A stretch of DNA of 64,000 nucleotides, from assembly GCF_014651055.1 (NCBI RefSeq), contig NZ_BMWD01000022.1, forward strand, positions 99,532-163,531, in the 5' to 3' direction. The stretch comes from Streptomyces fructofermentans (GTDB lineage: Bacteria > Actinomycetota > Actinomycetes > Streptomycetales > Streptomycetaceae). The translations under genes were made by a program, and so were the position numbers. The notes under the pieces are model-generated. The model was not told the origin of the DNA. It saw nothing but the letters and a program-made list of their open reading frames with translations, and did not search any database. This document shows, piece by piece, positions 53,041 through 61,739 of this stretch. How positions within the stretch are numbered: position 1 is the stretch's first letter; the number at the start of each line of letters is the position of its first letter.

Positions 53041-54956
53041 GCGTCGAACTCCCGCCGGTCGCGCCGTCCGTGACGGCCGCACTCGTCGAGGGGCTCACGC
53101 CCCGGCTCCGCAAGCGGCTGGACTCGGGCGTCGCGAAGCTGGCGTCCCGACCGGCCGTCCGGGACGGCGATACGGTCCGTATCGCCGTCGACGACGACAC
53201 CCAGCTCGAACTGCACGCTCCCGGCGGCGCCGTGACCAGCGCGGACGCCATCCGCTGCGGTTGCCTGCTCGCCCCCGACTGCCTGCACCGCGCGGCCGCC
53301 GCCTCAGCTGCACCGATCGCCGACCCGGCCTTGGAACCGGAGTCCGCGACCGCGTCGCGGTCCCTCACGGGGTCGGCAACCGCGACTGACCCGTTGGCCG
53401 GGAGGATCGGCGGCGACGGCCCGCCGATCGTCGGCGCGGCGCCCTCCCAGGCCGCACCGGCCACCGCGTCTCCTTCGTCCGCAGGCAGCACCCGGACCGC
53501 CGTCAACAGCCGGACCGCAGTCAACACCCGGACTGCCGGGGTCACGCCGACCGCCGATGCCGCGCGGGAACCCGAATCCGCCACATCGGATCAACGTGCC
53601 GCCTCGCGCGCGATGTTCGAGGCCGCGGCAGCCGTCCTCGACGCGGGTACGGACGGGGCCGGCGCCGTACTCCAGGCGGAGCTGCTCCGCGCGGCGCACG
53701 GGGCGCGGATCTGCGGCCTGCCCGGCATCGCCTCGGCGGCGGTCTCCGTGGTCACCCAGGTGCGTGCCGCCCGTAGCGCGCAACCCGCCTACCGGCTGGG
53801 TGATCTGACGTCCGCGCTTCGCGAGGTCCTGGGCACCGCGCACCGCATCCCGGACGCCACCGGCCCCGAGTTGGCCGCACTGCGCGGCACCGCACGGCAG
53901 CCGTACACCCCCGACGGGTCCCTGCGGCTGTACGGCCTCTTCTCGGAGCCGATCCTCACGGCGACCGGATACGCGGGGGCTGTCACGTGGACGGCCGACG
54001 CCGAGGGCCGTCTCTACACCGTTTCCGACGTGGCCCCTGGAGGTCCGGGACGGGCCGTCGGCGCGGCCGACCGTGCCGTGCGCGTCGGTGACACGGCCCT
54101 CACCCACCGCGAGCTGTCGCGGGCGGGGCTGGCCATGTCGGGCGCCACCGTCTCCCCGACGGGCCGGCTGGGAGCGGGCGCGGCCGTACGTGCGGTACGG
54201 GCGCCGGGCGCCGCCTGGCGTGAGGCCCCGCTCGACCGGTTGTGGGCCGTACCCGTCGCCGAACAGGTGTCACGTGCGCTGACCGGCGGGGACGGTCTGC
54301 TGTTCCTCGAGGTGACGCTCACCGGCACCGTCCGCGAGGCGGCCGGGGACTGCCTCCTCGCCGACTGCGACGGCCTGACGCTCCGGCTCGCGGGCGCTCA
54401 CGACCACCCCGCGCTGCCCTTCCGCGACAACCTCCGACTCCTGGCGGCAGCCCCGGGCACCCGGCTGCGCGTGGTCGCGCGCCTCGCCCCAGCCCCGCTG
54501 CCCCGTGCGCTGCTCCTGGCGACGGACCATCCCCGTGATGACAGTGCCCATCTCGACGTGGGCCTCGACCGCCTCCAGCACGCCGACCTGCCGGGGCCCT
54601 TGGTACCGCCCGCCGGTCCGCCACCGGGCGCGGACGAGGCCCCGCTGCACCTCCTGCGCCGCCGTGTCCATCAGGCGGCGTCGGCCGGCCGGCGCGTTCT
54701 GGCGTTCCCGGGGGACAGTGCCGCCGACAGCCGGCGACTGGAACGCAGTGGTCTCGGCGGTGCCGGGGAGCTCCTCGACGAACTCCACTCCTCCGCGGCC
54801 GAGCGGTCCCGCGATGTCTTCGGCCGTCTCGTTCCCGCCGACGTCGACCGGTTCGCCCGCGCCTGGCTGGCCGCCGCCCACTACACCGAGGAGGTCGACC
54901 GGGCCCTGTGCGCAGCCGCTTGGGGCGCGGACCCGGAACTCCCCGGCTCGCACTGA
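53037..54956 (+). CDS. SWIM zinc-finger protein (YehQ type, module 2)
   Basis: A 639-aa protein with a SWIM zinc finger: RCGCLLAPDCLHR gives Cys 74, Cys 76, Cys 82 and His 84, the CxC-xn-CxH pattern that binds DNA or protein. Residues 90-185 are low-complexity, with a short repeat of RTAVNxRTAVN, and the rest is a globular C-terminal part. In E. coli the equivalent YehQ lies at the end of the same gene set. It may be the recognition subunit of the MoxR-VWA complex. The start overlaps the preceding gene (ATGA). Confidence 0.88.
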   Translation: MSVELPPVAPSVTAALVEGLTPRLRKRLDSGVAKLASRPAVRDGDTVRIAVDDDTQLELHAPGGAVTSADAIRCGCLLAPDCLHRAAAASAAPIADPALEPESATASRSLTGSATATDPLAGRIGGDGPPIVGAAPSQAAPATASPSSAGSTRTAVNSRTAVNTRTAGVTPTADAAREPESATSDQRAASRAMFEAAAAVLDAGTDGAGAVLQAELLRAAHGARICGLPGIASAAVSVVTQVRAARSAQPAYRLGDLTSALREVLGTAHRIPDATGPELAALRGTARQPYTPDGSLRLYGLFSEPILTATGYAGAVTWTADAEGRLYTVSDVAPGGPGRAVGAADRAVRVGDTALTHRELSRAGLAMSGATVSPTGRLGAGAAVRAVRAPGAAWREAPLDRLWAVPVAEQVSRALTGGDGLLFLEVTLTGTVREAAGDCLLADCDGLTLRLAGAHDHPALPFRDNLRLLAAAPGTRLRVVARLAPAPLPRALLLATDHPRDDSAHLDVGLDRLQHADLPGPLVPPAGPPPGADEAPLHLLRRRVHQAASAGRRVLAFPGDSAADSRRLERSGLGGAGELLDELHSSAAERSRDVFGRLVPADVDRFARAWLAAAHYTEEVDRALCAAAWGADPELPGSH

Positions 54957-55014
54957 GCGGGCCCGGCTGGTCGGACGGGTACGGCGGGCCCGGCAGGCCC
55001 GGTCCGCGGCAGGC

Positions 55015-55050
55015 GGGGTCGGGGTCGGGGCCGGGGTCGGGGTCGGGGTC
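55015..55050 (+). repeat. Tandem GGGGTC hexamer (six copies)
   Basis: Six hexamers in a row (five GGGGTC and one GGGGCC). The plus strand could form a G-quadruplex. It lies in the gap after module 2. Confidence 0.75.
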
Positions 55051-55178
55051 GCCAGGACGGCCACGGACGGCGGGCTTGGACGGCTTCGCGGCGGCCGAAC
55101 GGGGGCGAGGGAGGGGCGAGGGCCGATCCCGTCGAGTCCCTTGCCCGCCCGACAGGCTCACGCCATCCGGGTGCATGC

Positions 55179-55242
55179 CATGCCGGGCCGGGTTCATGCT
55201 GGGTCGGGTTCATGCCGGGTCGGGTTCATGCCGGGTCGGGTT
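55179..55242 (+). repeat. Four tandem copies of a 16-bp repeat
   Basis: Units begin CATGCCGGGTCGGGTT; the first has C for T at position 10, the second has T for C at position 6, and the last two are identical. The repeat lies in the 398-bp gap between module 2 and the DUF6745 gene. Copy number is likely variable between strains. Confidence 0.8.
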
Positions 55243-55354
55243 CACACCCGCCCGCTGCATTCCGGGCACGGAGGCCACGAGCCCGCTGCCCGTATCCGGC
55301 AGGCGACGTTCGCCCTCCGGGAGGCGGCCGCCCGGAGGCCTCCCGATGGGCGCG

Positions 55355-56380
55355 TCACGTCTGCCGCAGCGGCTCGTACACCTCGGAGCCGAGGCCGAAC
55401 GTCCAGGCCACGCCCTCGCGGGCCGTCCGGGTGGTCGGCGGAACCCGCAGCCAGTAGGTGCGGCTCGTGCCGTCGGGTTCCGGTGTCGAGTTGACGACCT
55501 CGACCATCACCACGTCCTCGTCACCGACGAGTTGGACACGCCACAGCACTCCTGTCTCGTCGCGGTGGACGGGAACCGCTCCGGACTCGTCCAGGTACCG
55601 GTCGTAGCCGTAGTACTCCAGCATCACGCGTCGCAGCTCGGCGTTCTCCTCGCCCCGGATCCGCTCCGGGGTGAGGGCCGTCAGCTCGTCGAGGAAGTCA
55701 CGCGGAACGGGCATGCCCCGCCAGGCGTACAGCTCGAACCCGTCCGCGTACCCCAGAGCGGGACCGTCGCCCCGGTCGAGACGGCCGGCCTCGTCGCGGT
55801 GCAGCGTCAGAGGGCGTTCGCTGATGATCGCCACATTCTCGTACGGCCACCACCAGCCCGCGTTGCGCGCCACCGCCGCCACATCACCGAGCGCGCTGTC
55901 ATCGCCCGCCTCGAAGGCGCACAGCCAGGCCGCGTCGTGCTGCCCGAGGGCCGCGTCCAGGAGCAGCAGGCGGACCCGTGTCTCCTCCTCCCGATCACCG
56001 GCGAGTTCCTCGACGATGCCCGCCCGCACCCGGTCGACCAGTGTGCGGGTCGACTCCCACAGGCCCGCACCCGTGGCACGCCAGTGCCCACTCCACCCCT
56101 CAGGGCCCAACGTGTCGTGCATCCGGCCCCGTTCCGCGGCCCAGGGCGCGGCGAGCACGGCCTCGCGCACACCCGCACCCACAGGACCCAGCGGCGAACC
56201 GTCCGGGTGCGCCCCGGTCATCAGCATCCGCACGGCCTCCCGGGGCGACCGCGCCCAGACCACGGTGGCCGGCTCGGCGAGGCCCGCCCGCCGGTAAGCG
56301 CGTCGCACCCCTTCCTCGGCCGCCGTGCGGTCCCCCGCCCCCGTGGCCGCTGCCGTGGCCCGCCAACTGCTCTGCTCCAT
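55355..56380 (-). CDS. DUF6745 domain-containing protein
   Basis: A 341-aa protein with the DUF6745 core: NAGWWWPYENVAIISERP, GYADGFELYAWRGMPVPRDF and LTPERIRGEENAELRRVMLE. These proteins occur in actinobacteria and myxobacteria, often beside leucine-rich-repeat proteins, and their function is unknown to me. The ATG at 56380 has GAGAGG upstream; the frame is open to 56533 but that start has no support. It is followed by no gene on its strand. It is near the STM401x operon but transcribed away from it. Confidence 0.82.
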   Translation of the reverse strand: MEQSSWRATAAATGAGDRTAAEEGVRRAYRRAGLAEPATVVWARSPREAVRMLMTGAHPDGSPLGPVGAGVREAVLAAPWAAERGRMHDTLGPEGWSGHWRATGAGLWESTRTLVDRVRAGIVEELAGDREEETRVRLLLLDAALGQHDAAWLCAFEAGDDSALGDVAAVARNAGWWWPYENVAIISERPLTLHRDEAGRLDRGDGPALGYADGFELYAWRGMPVPRDFLDELTALTPERIRGEENAELRRVMLEYYGYDRYLDESGAVPVHRDETGVLWRVQLVGDEDVVMVEVVNSTPEPDGTSRTYWLRVPPTTRTAREGVAWTFGLGSEVYEPLRQT

Positions 56381-56545
56381 CACGCCGTTCCTCTCCCGAG
56401 TTCTGCCGATCCTGTTCCGTGGCGCGTCCGACGCGCCCCGGTTCCGGGCACGGCCCGTGTGCCCGCCGCCCGATTCCCACCGCCGATGACCGGCGTCCGT
56501 GCTGTGCCCGTACATCCGCCGACGTCCGCGCACGCCCCGCCCCCG

Positions 56546-56872
56546 TCAGTCGGCGACGATGCGCACCGAACCCGGCACGTACTCCCGCTGCCTGATCACC
56601 CGGTACCAGCCCTTCGGCAGCGAGATCGCCGCGTGCTCCTCGTGCACGACACGCGCCCCGTCGGGGACGTGCAGCAGCATCGGGCCGAACACACCCGCCT
56701 CGCGTATCAGCCGCCCGGGGCCGACGACGGCGTGGGCGTGCCCGGTGACCTCACCGAGTGCCAGGACGAGTCGGCCGCGGCCGTCGCGCGGCTCCGACAT
56801 CCCGTCGGCGGCGTGCTCGGGCACCGCGCTCTCCTCCAACGCCACGATCAGAACGTCTCCTTGCCGGTACAT
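56546..56872 (-). CDS. 108-aa hypothetical protein next to DUF6745 and the STM401x operon
   Basis: A small beta-rich protein: MYRQGDVLIVALEESAVPEH, then a middle part with GHAHAVVGPGRLI and FGPMLLHVPDGARVVHEEHA, and an end with WYRVIRQREYVPG. The His-rich cupin-like region is suggestive of a metal site, but the fold is uncertain. The ATG at 56872 has GGAGGGAG 5 nt upstream. It precedes the DUF6745 gene by 165 bp on the same strand, likely in one operon, and is divergent from STM4015. Confidence 0.75.
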   Translation of the reverse strand: MYRQGDVLIVALEESAVPEHAADGMSEPRDGRGRLVLALGEVTGHAHAVVGPGRLIREAGVFGPMLLHVPDGARVVHEEHAAISLPKGWYRVIRQREYVPGSVRIVAD

Positions 56873-57150
56873 GGGACTCCCTCCGGGTTGAGGCACTCGG
56901 TGTGCCGTGGAAAAAACCGTAGAGGTCGGCACTGACAATCGGCCCTCGCCGCCCGGGCCCGGGGCTCGGACGCCCCTGGCCATCGAAGTCCACCGCGCCG
57001 TCCGGGCCGGCCGACTCCCCGTGTCGCGAGGGCCCACCGACCGGCACTCGCACCGACGCCCCCGCTCGGGGGCACCCGGTACCTCTCGGTCCCGCTCCGG
57101 GCGCCGTGCCGCGGCCGACCGCCATCCACAGGGCACCCCTGCGGGCGGCG
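56873..57150. other. Divergent control region of the STM401x operon
   Basis: About 280 bases without a gene. The right end leads into the promoter-like site at 57151. The left end must carry the promoter of the 108-aa gene, which I cannot assign. Confidence 0.4.
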
Positions 57151-57174
57151 TTGTCAGTGCGGCTTGGTAGAACT
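57151..57174 (+). promoter_or_regulatory. Near-match to the RecA-NDp/PafBC-type promoter of the STM401x operon
   Basis: TTGTCAGTG (57151-57159), 8 bases, TAGAAC followed by T. The first element and the spacing are exact; the T required at the sixth position of TAnnnT comes one base later. It ends about 86 nt before the STM4015 start. Confidence 0.45.
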
Positions 57175-57259
57175 CCACTACCTGGATGCGGTCGGCGCGC
57201 GCCAGGCGTCAAACCACGACCGCCGATTCACCGGCCTCAGCACGAAGGAGCGGGCGCGC

Positions 57260-58228
57260 ATGACCATGGGTAGCCACCTCGACGAGTTCCACGGCTTGCC
57301 GGCCTTCGCCTTCCCGGGCGTCGGCGACACCTCGGCCGAGGCGTCCTCGCTTCCGTCGCCCGACTCCGTGGCCTGGCGCGTCGCGGTGGACTCGTACGAC
57401 GCCAAGGAGGAGTGGGAGGAGGCCTTCGCCCGCTTCCTCGAGGCGGTCGACACCACACAGGTGCGCGCCCTGATCGTCGGCACCTGGAGCGAGGTCTACG
57501 ACACCCCGCCCGACACGGTGATCGAGGCACTGGTGGCCGCCCGTGACCGGCTGCCCGCACTTCGCGGCCTCTTCCTCGGGGACATCGTGATGGAGGAGTG
57601 CGAGATCTCCTGGATCGTCCAGGGCAACGTGGCCCCACTGCTCGAAGCCTTCCCCGACCTTGAGGAGTTCGCGGTCCGCGGTGGCAGCCAGCTGGTGTTC
57701 CCGGCCGTCCGCCACGACCGGCTGCGCTCGCTGCACGTCGAGTCCGGCGGCCTGCCTGCCTCGGTGGTGCGGGGAATCGCCGGCTGCGACCTGCCGGCCC
57801 TGGTCGACCTCGACCTGTGGCTCGGGACGTCCGAGTACGGGGGCGACGCCGAGGTGGCCGACCTCGAACCGTTCTTCGCGGGCACCAGGCTGCCCGCCCT
57901 CAAGCGGCTGGCGCTGCGCAACAGCGAGGTCCAGGACGCCGTATGCGCGGCGTTGGCCTCGGCGCCGGTGGTGGCACGCCTGGAGGCGCTGGACGTGTCC
58001 ATGGGAGTGCTGACCGACGACGGGGCGACGGCGCTGCTGACAGGGCAGCCGCTGACGCACCTCAAGACCCTCGACATGTACCACAACTACCTGAGCGACG
58101 CCGTGCGGACGCGTGTGGTGAAGACGCTGGAGCCCGCGGGCGTGGAGGTCGACGTCGACCCGGACGACGCCGAGGCCGACGAGGAGGACGACGGCACGGT
58201 GTGGCGTTTCGTGTCGGTGGGCGAGTAG
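57260..58228 (+). CDS. STM4015 family leucine-rich-repeat protein
   Basis: A 322-aa protein of the STM4015 family. After an N-terminal part (GLPAFAFPGVGD), leucine-rich repeats can be followed: LPALRGLFLGDIV, FPDLEEFAVRGG, LRSLHVESGG, LPALVDLDLWLG, LPALKRLALRN, LEALDVSMG and LKTLDMYHN. The C-terminus is acidic. LRR proteins bind partner proteins, so it may deliver a substrate to the operon's enzymes. The ATG at 57260 has GAAGGAG about 10 nt upstream. First gene of the STM4015-4011 operon. Confidence 0.88.
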   Translation: MTMGSHLDEFHGLPAFAFPGVGDTSAEASSLPSPDSVAWRVAVDSYDAKEEWEEAFARFLEAVDTTQVRALIVGTWSEVYDTPPDTVIEALVAARDRLPALRGLFLGDIVMEECEISWIVQGNVAPLLEAFPDLEEFAVRGGSQLVFPAVRHDRLRSLHVESGGLPASVVRGIAGCDLPALVDLDLWLGTSEYGGDAEVADLEPFFAGTRLPALKRLALRNSEVQDAVCAALASAPVVARLEALDVSMGVLTDDGATALLTGQPLTHLKTLDMYHNYLSDAVRTRVVKTLEPAGVEVDVDPDDAEADEEDDGTVWRFVSVGE

Positions 58229-58261
58229 CGCGCGGCGGGAACGGGTCGAGGGGGGAAGGAC

Positions 58262-59524
58262 ATGCGCCGAACGGAGCCGACGGGCGCCGCACCCGCCTGG
58301 GTGGTCGTGGCCAACGGGGACAACCGCAGAGTGAGTCTGTTCTCCGCGGCGGCGGAGGCGGCCGGGCAGGGCACGCCCAGGGTCGTCGAGTGGGCGGACG
58401 TGCTGCGCGAGGGTGGGCACGCGTTCGCGGACCACGAGATCGTCCGGCTCGACTCCCCGGGGGAGAGCGCCGAGGTGGACGCGCTGCTGAGGGGCGTGGC
58501 CGATCCCACGCGCGTGGAGGGTTCCGCCCGTTGGTACGCGCGGTTCCTCGACGCTGTGTCCTCGCTGCGCGGCGGTCGGCGGCTGGACGATCCGGCCGAC
58601 CTGGCCGTGATGTTCGACAAGCGGCTGTGCCACGAACGCCTCGCGCTCTCGGGCGTGCCGGTGCCGCCGTCGCCCACTTCCGGCGCCGTCTCCGCGGTGC
58701 GGGACTGGGCGGACGTACGTGCCCTGATGCGGGAGGCGGGGCTCCAGCGGGCCTTCGTCAAACTCGCCCACGGGTCCTCCGCGTCCGGTGTCCTCGCGAT
58801 CGAGACGACCGCGTCGGGCCGCATCCGCGCGACCACTTCGGTGGAGCGCGCCGAGGACGGCCGACTGCACAACTCCCTCCGGGTGCGCCGCTACACCGAG
58901 GAGGGGGAGATCGCCGCGATCGTCGACGCGCTGGCTCCCGACGGGCTGCACATCGAGCGGTGGCTGCCGAAGGCCTCGCTGGGCGCGCGGTCCGCGGATC
59001 TACGCGTCGTGGTGGTGGCGGGCCGGGCCACGCACGCAGTGGTCCGTACGAGCCGCTCCCCGCTGACCAACCTGCATCTGGGGGGTACACGCGGCGACCT
59101 GGCGGCCGTGCGGGCACTGGCGGGCGACCGATGGGCCGCGGCGATCGAGACGTGCGAGCGTGCCTCTGCCTGTTTCCCCGGCACGCTGTGCGTCGGCGTC
59201 GATCTGCTCCCGGCCGTCGGCTGGCGCCGCTTCGCCGTCGGGGAGGTCAACGCCTTCGGCGACCTGCTCCCCCGGCTGACCGGACTGCCCGGCAGCGGAG
59301 CCGAGGGCCTGGACACCTACGCCGCGCAGGTTGCGGCAGCCGGGTCCTTCTCCCCCGCCGCCTTCTCCGGACCGGCGGCTCCCACTGCGCCTAACGCACC
59401 AGCAAAAGCAACAGCACCGACAGGAGCGAGGGCAGCTACGGGCGCCACAGCGAAGCAGGGCCCGTCCGTATCCGCCGCTCCACCGCACGACCTGCCGAGG
59501 ACAGCACATGCCACCACCCTCTGA
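58262..59524 (+). CDS. STM4014 family ATP-grasp-like protein
   Basis: A 420-aa protein of the STM4014 family. FDKRLCHERLALSGVPVP and FVKLAHGSSASGV match ATP-grasp nucleotide-binding segments, and VGEVNAFGDLLP carries the metal-binding Glu/Asn. ATP-grasp enzymes join a carboxylate to an amine or thiol, so ligation chemistry is likely. The last 60 residues are Ala/Pro/Thr-rich. The ATG at 58262 has GGGGGGAAGG upstream. It overlaps the next gene by 17 bp, so translation is coupled. Confidence 0.88.
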   Translation: MRRTEPTGAAPAWVVVANGDNRRVSLFSAAAEAAGQGTPRVVEWADVLREGGHAFADHEIVRLDSPGESAEVDALLRGVADPTRVEGSARWYARFLDAVSSLRGGRRLDDPADLAVMFDKRLCHERLALSGVPVPPSPTSGAVSAVRDWADVRALMREAGLQRAFVKLAHGSSASGVLAIETTASGRIRATTSVERAEDGRLHNSLRVRRYTEEGEIAAIVDALAPDGLHIERWLPKASLGARSADLRVVVVAGRATHAVVRTSRSPLTNLHLGGTRGDLAAVRALAGDRWAAAIETCERASACFPGTLCVGVDLLPAVGWRRFAVGEVNAFGDLLPRLTGLPGSGAEGLDTYAAQVAAAGSFSPAAFSGPAAPTAPNAPAKATAPTGARAATGATAKQGPSVSAAPPHDLPRTAHATTL

Positions 59525-60380
59525 GACCCACCCCACGCGAGGCGGTTCCCCCGTCCCCGCCGAGCGACCGGACATGAACGAGGTGGTCGGCCGGGACGAC
59601 CTGCTGCTGCTCACCCTGGACACGCTCCGCTACGACGTCGCGGTCGAACTCGCGGCCGCGGGACGCCTGCCCAACCTCACCGCGCACCTGCCCGGCGGCA
59701 CCTGGGAGAAGCGGCACGCGCCGGGCAGCTTCACCTACGCGTCCCACCAGGCGATGTTCGCCGGATTCCTGCCCACACCGGCGACGCCCGGACCGCACCC
59801 CCGGCTCTTCGCCGCGCGGTTCGCGGGCAGCGAGACCACGGCGGACGGCACCTTCGTCTTCGACTCACCGGACCTCGTGTCCGGCCTGGCGGCCCACGGC
59901 TACCGCACGGTGTGCGTGGGCGGGGTCGGCTTCTTCAACAAACAGGGCGCCCTGGGAGACGTACTGCCAGGCCTGTTCCAGGAGAGCCACTGGGAGCCGG
60001 AGTTCTCGGTGGCGTCCCCGACCTCCTTCGAGGCACAGGTGGCCCGAGCCGAGAAGACGGTGTCCGAACTGCCGGCGGACCAGCGTCTGTTCCTCTTCGT
60101 CAACGCCTCCGCACTGCACCAGCCCAACTGGTTCCACCTGCCCGGGGCCACCAAGGACGCAGGCGACAGCCTGAGCACGCACGCCGCCGCGCTGGAGTAC
60201 GTGGACCGTCATGTCGGGCGGCTGTTCACCGCGATGAGTTCGCGCCGCCGCTGCTTCGCCATCGTCTGCTCCGACCACGGCACCGCCTACGGCGACGACG
60301 GCTACACCGGCCACCGCCTCGCCCACGAGTCCGTGTGGACGGTGCCGTACGGCCACTTCTTCCTGGAGCCGCCCGCATGA
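59508..60380 (+). CDS. STM4013/SEN3800 family hydrolase (alkaline-phosphatase fold)
   Basis: A 290-aa protein of the sulfatase/alkaline-phosphatase superfamily. LLLLTLDTLRYDVAVE gives the first metal Asp, GSFTYASHQAMFAGFLP the probable Thr/Ser nucleophile site, and IVCSDHGTAYGDDG with GHRLAHES the remaining Asp/His ligands. It lacks the CxPxR sulfatase motif, so phosphoesterase or phosphotransferase chemistry is likelier. I chose the ATG at 59508, with GAGGACAG upstream; an ATG at 59574 is the alternative. Coupled to the next gene (ATGA). Confidence 0.85.
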   Translation: MPPPSETHPTRGGSPVPAERPDMNEVVGRDDLLLLTLDTLRYDVAVELAAAGRLPNLTAHLPGGTWEKRHAPGSFTYASHQAMFAGFLPTPATPGPHPRLFAARFAGSETTADGTFVFDSPDLVSGLAAHGYRTVCVGGVGFFNKQGALGDVLPGLFQESHWEPEFSVASPTSFEAQVARAEKTVSELPADQRLFLFVNASALHQPNWFHLPGATKDAGDSLSTHAAALEYVDRHVGRLFTAMSSRRRCFAIVCSDHGTAYGDDGYTGHRLAHESVWTVPYGHFFLEPPA

Positions 60381-61732
60381 CCGTCCTCTCAGCGGGCGTC
60401 CCCGTACACCTGCCGCGCCCCTACCAGAGCTACACCTACGCCTATCCGCACAAGACGGCCTACCGGCCGCTCAGCCCACAGCCCTCTCTCGCGGACCTGT
60501 GGGCCGGGGAGTCGCGGCAGTCGCTCTCGTTGTACCTGCACATCCCGTTCTGCGAGATCCGCTGCGGCTTCTGCAACCTGTTCACGCGCATCGGGGCGCC
60601 CGAGGGACTGACGGGCCGCTATCTGGACGCCGTGCGCCGCCAGGCCGCGGCCGTACGTGAGGCCCTGGGTGACGCCGAGCCCCCGAGGTTCGCCAACGCC
60701 GCCTTCGGCGGGGGCACTCCGACCTATCTGGAGGCCTCCGAGCTGGAGCGCCTGTGCGACATCGCGGAGCGTGAGATGGGCGTGGACCTCCGCGCGGTCC
60801 CGCTCTCCGTGGAGGCGTCGCCCTCCACGGCGACCGCCGACCGGCTGGCCGTCCTGGTCGAGCGCGGCACCACCCGGCTGAGCCTGGGCGTACAGAGCTT
60901 CGTCGAGGACGAGTCCCGGGCGGCCGTGCGCCCGCAGCGCAGGTCCGAGGTCGAAGCGGCCCTCGCACGCATACGCGAGGCCGCGGTCCCCGTCCTCAAC
61001 ATCGACCTGATCTACGGCATCGACGGCCAGACGGCGGCCAGTTGGCGCCACTCCCTCGACGCCGCTCTCGCCTGGCGCCCCGAGGAGATCTACCTCTACC
61101 CGCTCTACATCCGCCCACTCACCGGACTCGGCCGCCACACCGATCAGCGGGCAGCCGACCGGGAGTGGGACGAACAACGGCTGAACCGCTACCGGGAGGG
61201 CCGCGACCATCTCCTCTCGAACGGCTACGAGCAGGTGTCGATGCGCATGTTCAGGCGGTCGGACGCGCCCCCTCAGGGGCCCGACGACTACGCCTGCCAG
61301 ACCGACGGCATGATCGGACTGGGCTGCGGCGCCCGCTCGTACACGTCGAAGCTGCACTACTCGTTCGACTACGCCGTCTCGATGCGGGAGATCCGCGGCA
61401 TCATCGACGACTACACCGCCACGGAGGACTTCTCCCGCGCGCTGCACGGCAGATGGGTCGACGAGGACGAGGCACGACGCCGGCATCTGCTCCAGTCGCT
61501 GCTCCAGGCCGAAGGGCTGGCCGTCGCGGAGTACCGCTCGCGCTTCGGGACCGACCCGCAGGACGACTTCCCCGACGAACTGGCAGCCCTGGCGGGCCGC
61601 GGCTGGCTCGAAGGCGAACCGCCCACGTGGCTGAGGCTGTCCGCCGAAGGACTCGCGCACTCGGACGCGATCGGGCCGGAGTTCTTCTCCCCGGCCGTGC
61701 GCGCCGCGATGGCCGACTACGAGCTGAAGTGA
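60377..61732 (+). CDS. STM4012 family radical SAM protein (HemN-like)
   Basis: A 451-aa radical SAM enzyme. The [4Fe-4S] motif is CEIRCGFC (Cys 59, 63, 66), preceded by LYLHIPF as in HemN. GGGTPTYL binds SAM; LSLGVQSFVEDESRA, then NIDLIYGIDGQT are HemN-class motifs. Unlike HemN it is encoded with an ATP-grasp protein and another radical SAM protein, so coproporphyrinogen oxidase activity is unlikely. The reaction is unknown. It is coupled upstream to STM4013 and lies 7 bp from STM4011. Confidence 0.92.
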   Translation: MTVLSAGVPVHLPRPYQSYTYAYPHKTAYRPLSPQPSLADLWAGESRQSLSLYLHIPFCEIRCGFCNLFTRIGAPEGLTGRYLDAVRRQAAAVREALGDAEPPRFANAAFGGGTPTYLEASELERLCDIAEREMGVDLRAVPLSVEASPSTATADRLAVLVERGTTRLSLGVQSFVEDESRAAVRPQRRSEVEAALARIREAAVPVLNIDLIYGIDGQTAASWRHSLDAALAWRPEEIYLYPLYIRPLTGLGRHTDQRAADREWDEQRLNRYREGRDHLLSNGYEQVSMRMFRRSDAPPQGPDDYACQTDGMIGLGCGARSYTSKLHYSFDYAVSMREIRGIIDDYTATEDFSRALHGRWVDEDEARRRHLLQSLLQAEGLAVAEYRSRFGTDPQDDFPDELAALAGRGWLEGEPPTWLRLSAEGLAHSDAIGPEFFSPAVRAAMADYELK

Positions 61733-61739
61733 CGAGTCC

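Larger units (their letters stand above)
54957..55354. other. Repeat-rich intergenic region between convergent genes
   Basis: It separates the SWIM-gene stop from the DUF6745-gene stop. Apart from the two repeat arrays I see no gene; peptides read across the 16-bp array are periodic and artificial. Both convergent operons may end here. Confidence 0.45.

Noticed and set aside
55100..55260. Periodic peptides (MPGRVHAGSG-like) over the 16-bp repeats, which look like a repeat protein
   Set aside because: They are a direct result of the tandem DNA repeat; no start with a ribosome site and no conserved frame.
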